64,000 nt of DNA, from contig WBVU01000005.1 of assembly GCA_009192285.1 (NCBI GenBank), positions 2,746,731 through 2,810,730 of the forward strand, read 5' to 3'. The notes under the pieces were generated by a model. The model saw only the letters and a program-made list of their open reading frames with translations, searched no databases and was not told the DNA's origin. Of the stretch, positions 61,069 to 64,000 are shown piece after piece (within the stretch, counting starts at the first letter, position 1; every line of letters begins with the position of its first letter). The stretch is from Morchella semilibera (taxonomy: Eukaryota; Ascomycota; Pezizomycetes; Pezizales; Morchellaceae). Position numbers and translations under genes: made by a program.

Positions 61069-62007
61069 ATGTTCTCCCGTGCGGCACGTAGAGCTCCCAT
61101 CGTCGATATCCCCGACGAGGACGACCACTATAATAGCGACGATACCGGCTACAGTGCCTCCACCACCTCCGACTCATCCGACTTCTCCGACTCGGAGCTC
61201 TACATCCTCAGCTCCGCCCCCCGGCCCCGCCCACGAAAGCCCACTGGCACTGGCACTGGCAGGAAGCGCTCCTCCACTGGCAAGGATCGCCCGCCTAAGC
61301 GCCCCCGGCGCCGCGAGCTTCCACAGAACAATGGTAGCGGGCAGAACCAGGGCCAGGACCAAGGCCAGGGTCAAGGCCAGGGTCAAGGCCAGGGTCAGGG
61401 TCAGGGCCAGGGCGGAGGAGGACAAGCGCTGCGCGGCGTGCCAGATGCACTGACGCAGAACCTCATCTGCGTGTTCATCGGTCTGAACCCTGGCATAATG
61501 ACCTCTCTGGTCGGGCACATGTATGCGCACCCTCGGAACCACTTCTGGCGGCTGATGCACTCGGGCGGGCTAACGCCTGACCGGGTGTGCCCGCCGGCGA
61601 TGGACGAACGGCTCCCGGCTGTGTATTCGCTTGGCTTAACGAACATCGTTGATCGGCCAACGCCGGGGCAGGCGGACCTGACGAGGGCGGAGATGGAAAC
61701 GGGGGTGGGCGTGTGCGCGGGGAAGCTAAGGAGGTGGAGACCGGAGAGCGTGTGTATTGTGGGGAAAGGTATCTGGGAGGTGATATGGCGCGCGAGGACT
61801 GGGAGGAAGTTGAGGAAGGAGGAATTTGTATGGGGGTGGCAGGTGGGGCAGTGGGAGGGAGCGAGGGTGTATGTAGTCCCGAGTACGAGCGGGTTGGCGG
61901 CGGGTATCTCGATGGAGTTTAAGAGGGAATGCTGGAAGACACTGGGGGATTGGGTGCAGGCGAGAAGGGGGATAGAGGCGAAGTGGCACCAAGGCCTGGG
62001 CCTGTAG
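61069..62007 (+). CDS. Mug/TDG-type G:T/U mismatch DNA glycosylase
   Basis: Mug/TDG enzymes remove uracil or thymine opposite G in the nucleus, starting base-excision repair. The open frame gives 312 residues. Residues 1-115 are disordered: acidic/Ser-rich, then basic KRPRRRELP (nuclear localisation candidate), then a Gln-Gly repeat from tandem CAGGGTCAAGGC-like units. The catalytic domain starts near 122; VFIGLNPGIMTS holds the GLNPG motif with the active-site Asn at residue 140. HPRNHFWRLMHSGGLTP is typical Mug sequence. YSLGLTNIVDRPTPGQADL and VCIVGKGIWEVIW follow. VVPSTSGLAA is the second catalytic-loop motif. LGDWVQARR lies near the end. The stop at 62007 may not be the true end; see the overlapping acidic frame at 61929-62249. 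AATAAA is at 62308-62313. Confidence 0.88.
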   Translation: MFSRAARRAPIVDIPDEDDHYNSDDTGYSASTTSDSSDFSDSELYILSSAPRPRPRKPTGTGTGRKRSSTGKDRPPKRPRRRELPQNNGSGQNQGQDQGQGQGQGQGQGQGQGQGGGGQALRGVPDALTQNLICVFIGLNPGIMTSLVGHMYAHPRNHFWRLMHSGGLTPDRVCPPAMDERLPAVYSLGLTNIVDRPTPGQADLTRAEMETGVGVCAGKLRRWRPESVCIVGKGIWEVIWRARTGRKLRKEEFVWGWQVGQWEGARVYVVPSTSGLAAGISMEFKRECWKTLGDWVQARRGIEAKWHQGLGL

Positions 62008-62249
62008 GGCCTGTAGGGCCTGCGGGTTCTGCCGGGCCGGCGGGGTCTGCGGGGCCTGCGGGGTCCGCGGGCAGCGAAGCAAACAGAGAAGAGACACCAC
62101 GGACTGCGGGCAGCGAAGCAAACCGAGAAGCGACACCGCGGACTGCGGGAGCTAGAGCAACAGAGGAAAGCTCCCTATATGACGAGAGTATATTCGACGA
62201 AGTAGAGGAGGGGGCCGGCGGTGAGATTAGATCGGAGGATGAAGAATAG
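61929..62249 (+). other. Possible alternative 3' exon of the glycosylase gene
   Basis: A second frame overlaps the glycosylase 3' end and continues to 62249. It has a GPAGSAG-type repeat, a tandem SEANRE-TPRTAG duplication and an acidic end SLYDESIFDEVEEGAGG. Joining the glycosylase frame before GTGGCA (in GCGAA|GTGGCA, about 61979) to the AG of GCGGGCAG (about 62072) would be in phase and add this tail. The donor is weak and the branch point unclear. The AATAAA at 62308 suits either stop. Confidence 0.35.
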
Positions 62250-64000
62250 CTTTTTTTTATATGTATATCTTAGTTATGTAGCTCTCGTTTATTTGATGAA
62301 TTATATAAATAAAATGTGTAGGCATGATCCGACATTTTCTCAAAGGCATATGTTTCTGAACGAAACAACCTTTTCCCTATTCCCCCCGCGCGAGTGATAG
62401 CTCATGCTAGCGCTAGGCGAGTGATGACCTATGCAGCGGCGGCCGGCGCTATACACGGGGACCCAGGCCCACGGCCCGAGAAATGCCCCCCAGACCCTAA
62501 CTCCGACCCACTAAGCCGGTTAGCCGGCGCCGCTGTCCAGCTCCGCGGGTGAACGGGTGAGGCCCGCGGAAAAACGACAAGGTAGTACATTAGCTCCCGG
62601 GGCACCCCCACCCTCCCTCAGCGGGTCCAAATGGTACCTCGCTAATATTGTATGTAGGGCCAAATACGCCTCTGGATCCGCTGAGGGGGGCGTATGGGGG
62701 CCCGTGTATCGCTATGAGAGTGAAATCAGTAGAGTGGAGTTTTGGTAGTAGTAGTGGGGAAATTAGAGGTCCCGGGGGGGGGGCACGACTGAGGCCCAGA
62801 CGGCTAAAAAAGTACACGTCCTAAATACCTACATACATGTAGCCCCCCTAACGGGAACCTGACGGCTTGACTATTGCCCCCCCGGCCCCCGGGGTCACCC
62901 CGAGCCCCCTAGGGAACCAGGGGGAAGATAGGAAGAGATAGGAAAGATAGGGAGAGATAGGAAGATGGAGGGACGGACTGGAACCACGTACCGTACAAGT
63001 TGAGGGGCCATCACAAGTTCTCACTCGCTGGCTAGACCGGGAACTGGGTCCGCTGAGCATCATATCTAGATGGAGACGGGGGACTAAGGTCACTAGAGCT
63101 ATCACCGTGAGCAGCGAGCCCATTGCGCAGCGGGGACTGCGGCCCGGTGGCGATATAGGGCGGAGGGCTCGCGGTCGATGACTGGCGGCCAGCTTGGGGG
63201 TTTGTCTAAGGGAGAATAAACAGAGTCACTCTATGGCCATCGAGGGCGCTCTATAGCTAGGGGTCGATCGTAGGTTCGTGTCTGGCTGTCCGAGGAGCCC
63301 TTGGGCGGTCCTGGGCCTGATTCCTGGCATTGTATTAGCTACAAGTTGGCAAGAGGATATAAGGCCTACTCAACTAGATCAGTCAAAGGGTAATTGTTGA
63401 AGATGTGACCTTTAGTAGGGGGGAAGCTTTCTGTTAAAGACTGAAATTAGATGAGGCCCCGGGGTTAGTGAGGGGATGTAAGTGCATACATAAGTACATG
63501 TATGTACGTATCAAAATATGTGAATATAAACTCATGCAGATCCGATGTACGGTAACTGCATGATGTTATGTACTGAGGGCATGTAGGCTTGTTCCCAGTC
63601 CTCCTACTGCAGGGGCTCCGACGTTTGATGATCAAGACCCTTTTGAGCCGCTGTCGGGGTCGAAACAAAACCCGTTCCCGGAAAATTCTCATGTCGGGGT
63701 CTGAAAGACTTTATTTTCTATTTACAGTAAGATGGGGGCCGGACATGTCTCTAATTCACTTATACGGCTATGTATAAATCACCGGTTTTGCAAACTGCAG
63801 GTTATCGGGTTCTGTAAAACGGCTCGGCAAATCAAGGAGTTCCCGATGTGGAATGTCTCTCGATCTCGGCATCTGAAGCACAAGACGACCTATTACTACG
63901 CGTGTTTTAACGACAATCAACACTCCTCAATGTTGGTACTTTATTTATCATCCCTCTTACCAGAATCGTCACGGATTGAATCAAGACATGAGACTTAGGC
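62250..64000. other. 3' terminal interval
   Basis: No supported gene. It contains the putative polyadenylation signal of the glycosylase gene (62308-62313), an inverted repeat (62601-62702), TACATGTA at 62834 and 63495, and an open frame 63732-63998 ending just before the window edge, which I cannot identify. Confidence 0.4.
62601..62702. repeat. Inverted repeat of about 29 bp around a 43-nt spacer
   Basis: CCCTCAGCGGGTCCA (62615-62629) pairs with TGGATCCGCTGAGGG (62673-62687), one mismatch. Similarity continues outward through GGCACCCCCACCCTC on the left and the C-rich complement on the right. It looks like a tiny inverted-repeat element or a cruciform-forming site; no target duplication is evident. 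Confidence 0.6.

Noticed and set aside
63732-63998. 88-codon frame at the window edge
   Set aside because: No recognisable motif and no upstream context; it might be a fragment of a gene or repeat beyond the edge, but the sequence does not show it.
1-64000. tRNA, 5S rRNA and CRISPR search by eye
   Set aside because: GTTCGA-like strings near 8613, 10518 and 47277 lack a matching A box and acceptor stem; no regularly spaced repeats are present.

Overview
The window is nuclear DNA of a filamentous ascomycete, probably Pezizomycotina. The genes carry several short introns (about 50-110 bp), GT-AG borders and CT-rich leaders. The gene set fits too: Ran/GSP1, NoxA-type NADPH oxidase, Dsk2, a Boi-type SH3-SAM-PH scaffold, a Uls1/Rad5-like SNF2-RING protein and two fungus-specific membrane or GPI families. 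I recognise eleven genes and one further predicted protein in 64 kb. Long gene-poor stretches lie between them, the largest about 6.2 kb, and they carry small non-autonomous transposon relics. This low density suggests a repeat-rich genome; I cannot name the species.

Layout. Ran (minus, 170-1283) and NoxA (minus, 2268-4139) come first, then a small four-helix-like membrane protein (plus, 7219-7763). After a 6.2 kb gene-free stretch come dsk2 (plus, 13985-15356) and a converging arrestin-like gene (minus, 18547-20115). A 5.3 kb gap leads to a 1,427-residue poly-Q MIZ/SP-RING SUMO-ligase-like gene (minus, 25409-29910), which diverges from the Boi-like gene (plus, 32895-36833). Next are the SNF2-RING gene (plus, 41247-45137), a quinone-oxidoreductase-like gene (minus, 49998-51094), a glycine-rich GPI-anchor candidate (plus, 55882-56798), a disordered unknown protein (plus, 57985-59025) and a Mug/TDG-type DNA glycosylase (plus, 61069-62007).

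The genes do not form a cluster or pathway. They are housekeeping, signalling and genome-maintenance functions placed independently. Two themes recur: ubiquitin/SUMO biology (Dsk2, MIZ ligase, SNF2-RING) and polarised growth or redox signalling (NoxA, Boi-like).

The intergenic DNA holds the most unusual signals. There are three pogo/Fot-like MITEs with TA target duplications, one 379-bp hAT-like element with an exact 8-bp duplication, two related hairpin elements whose stems differ but stay self-complementary, and two very short retrotransposon tails inside 14- and 15-bp target duplications. There are also several other inverted repeats. The palindrome TACATGTA occurs 25 times by my count, all outside coding exons, where about one is expected. 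The SNF2-RING gene appears to carry two single-base frameshifts. I found no tRNA, rRNA, CRISPR array or recognisable defence or biosynthetic system.
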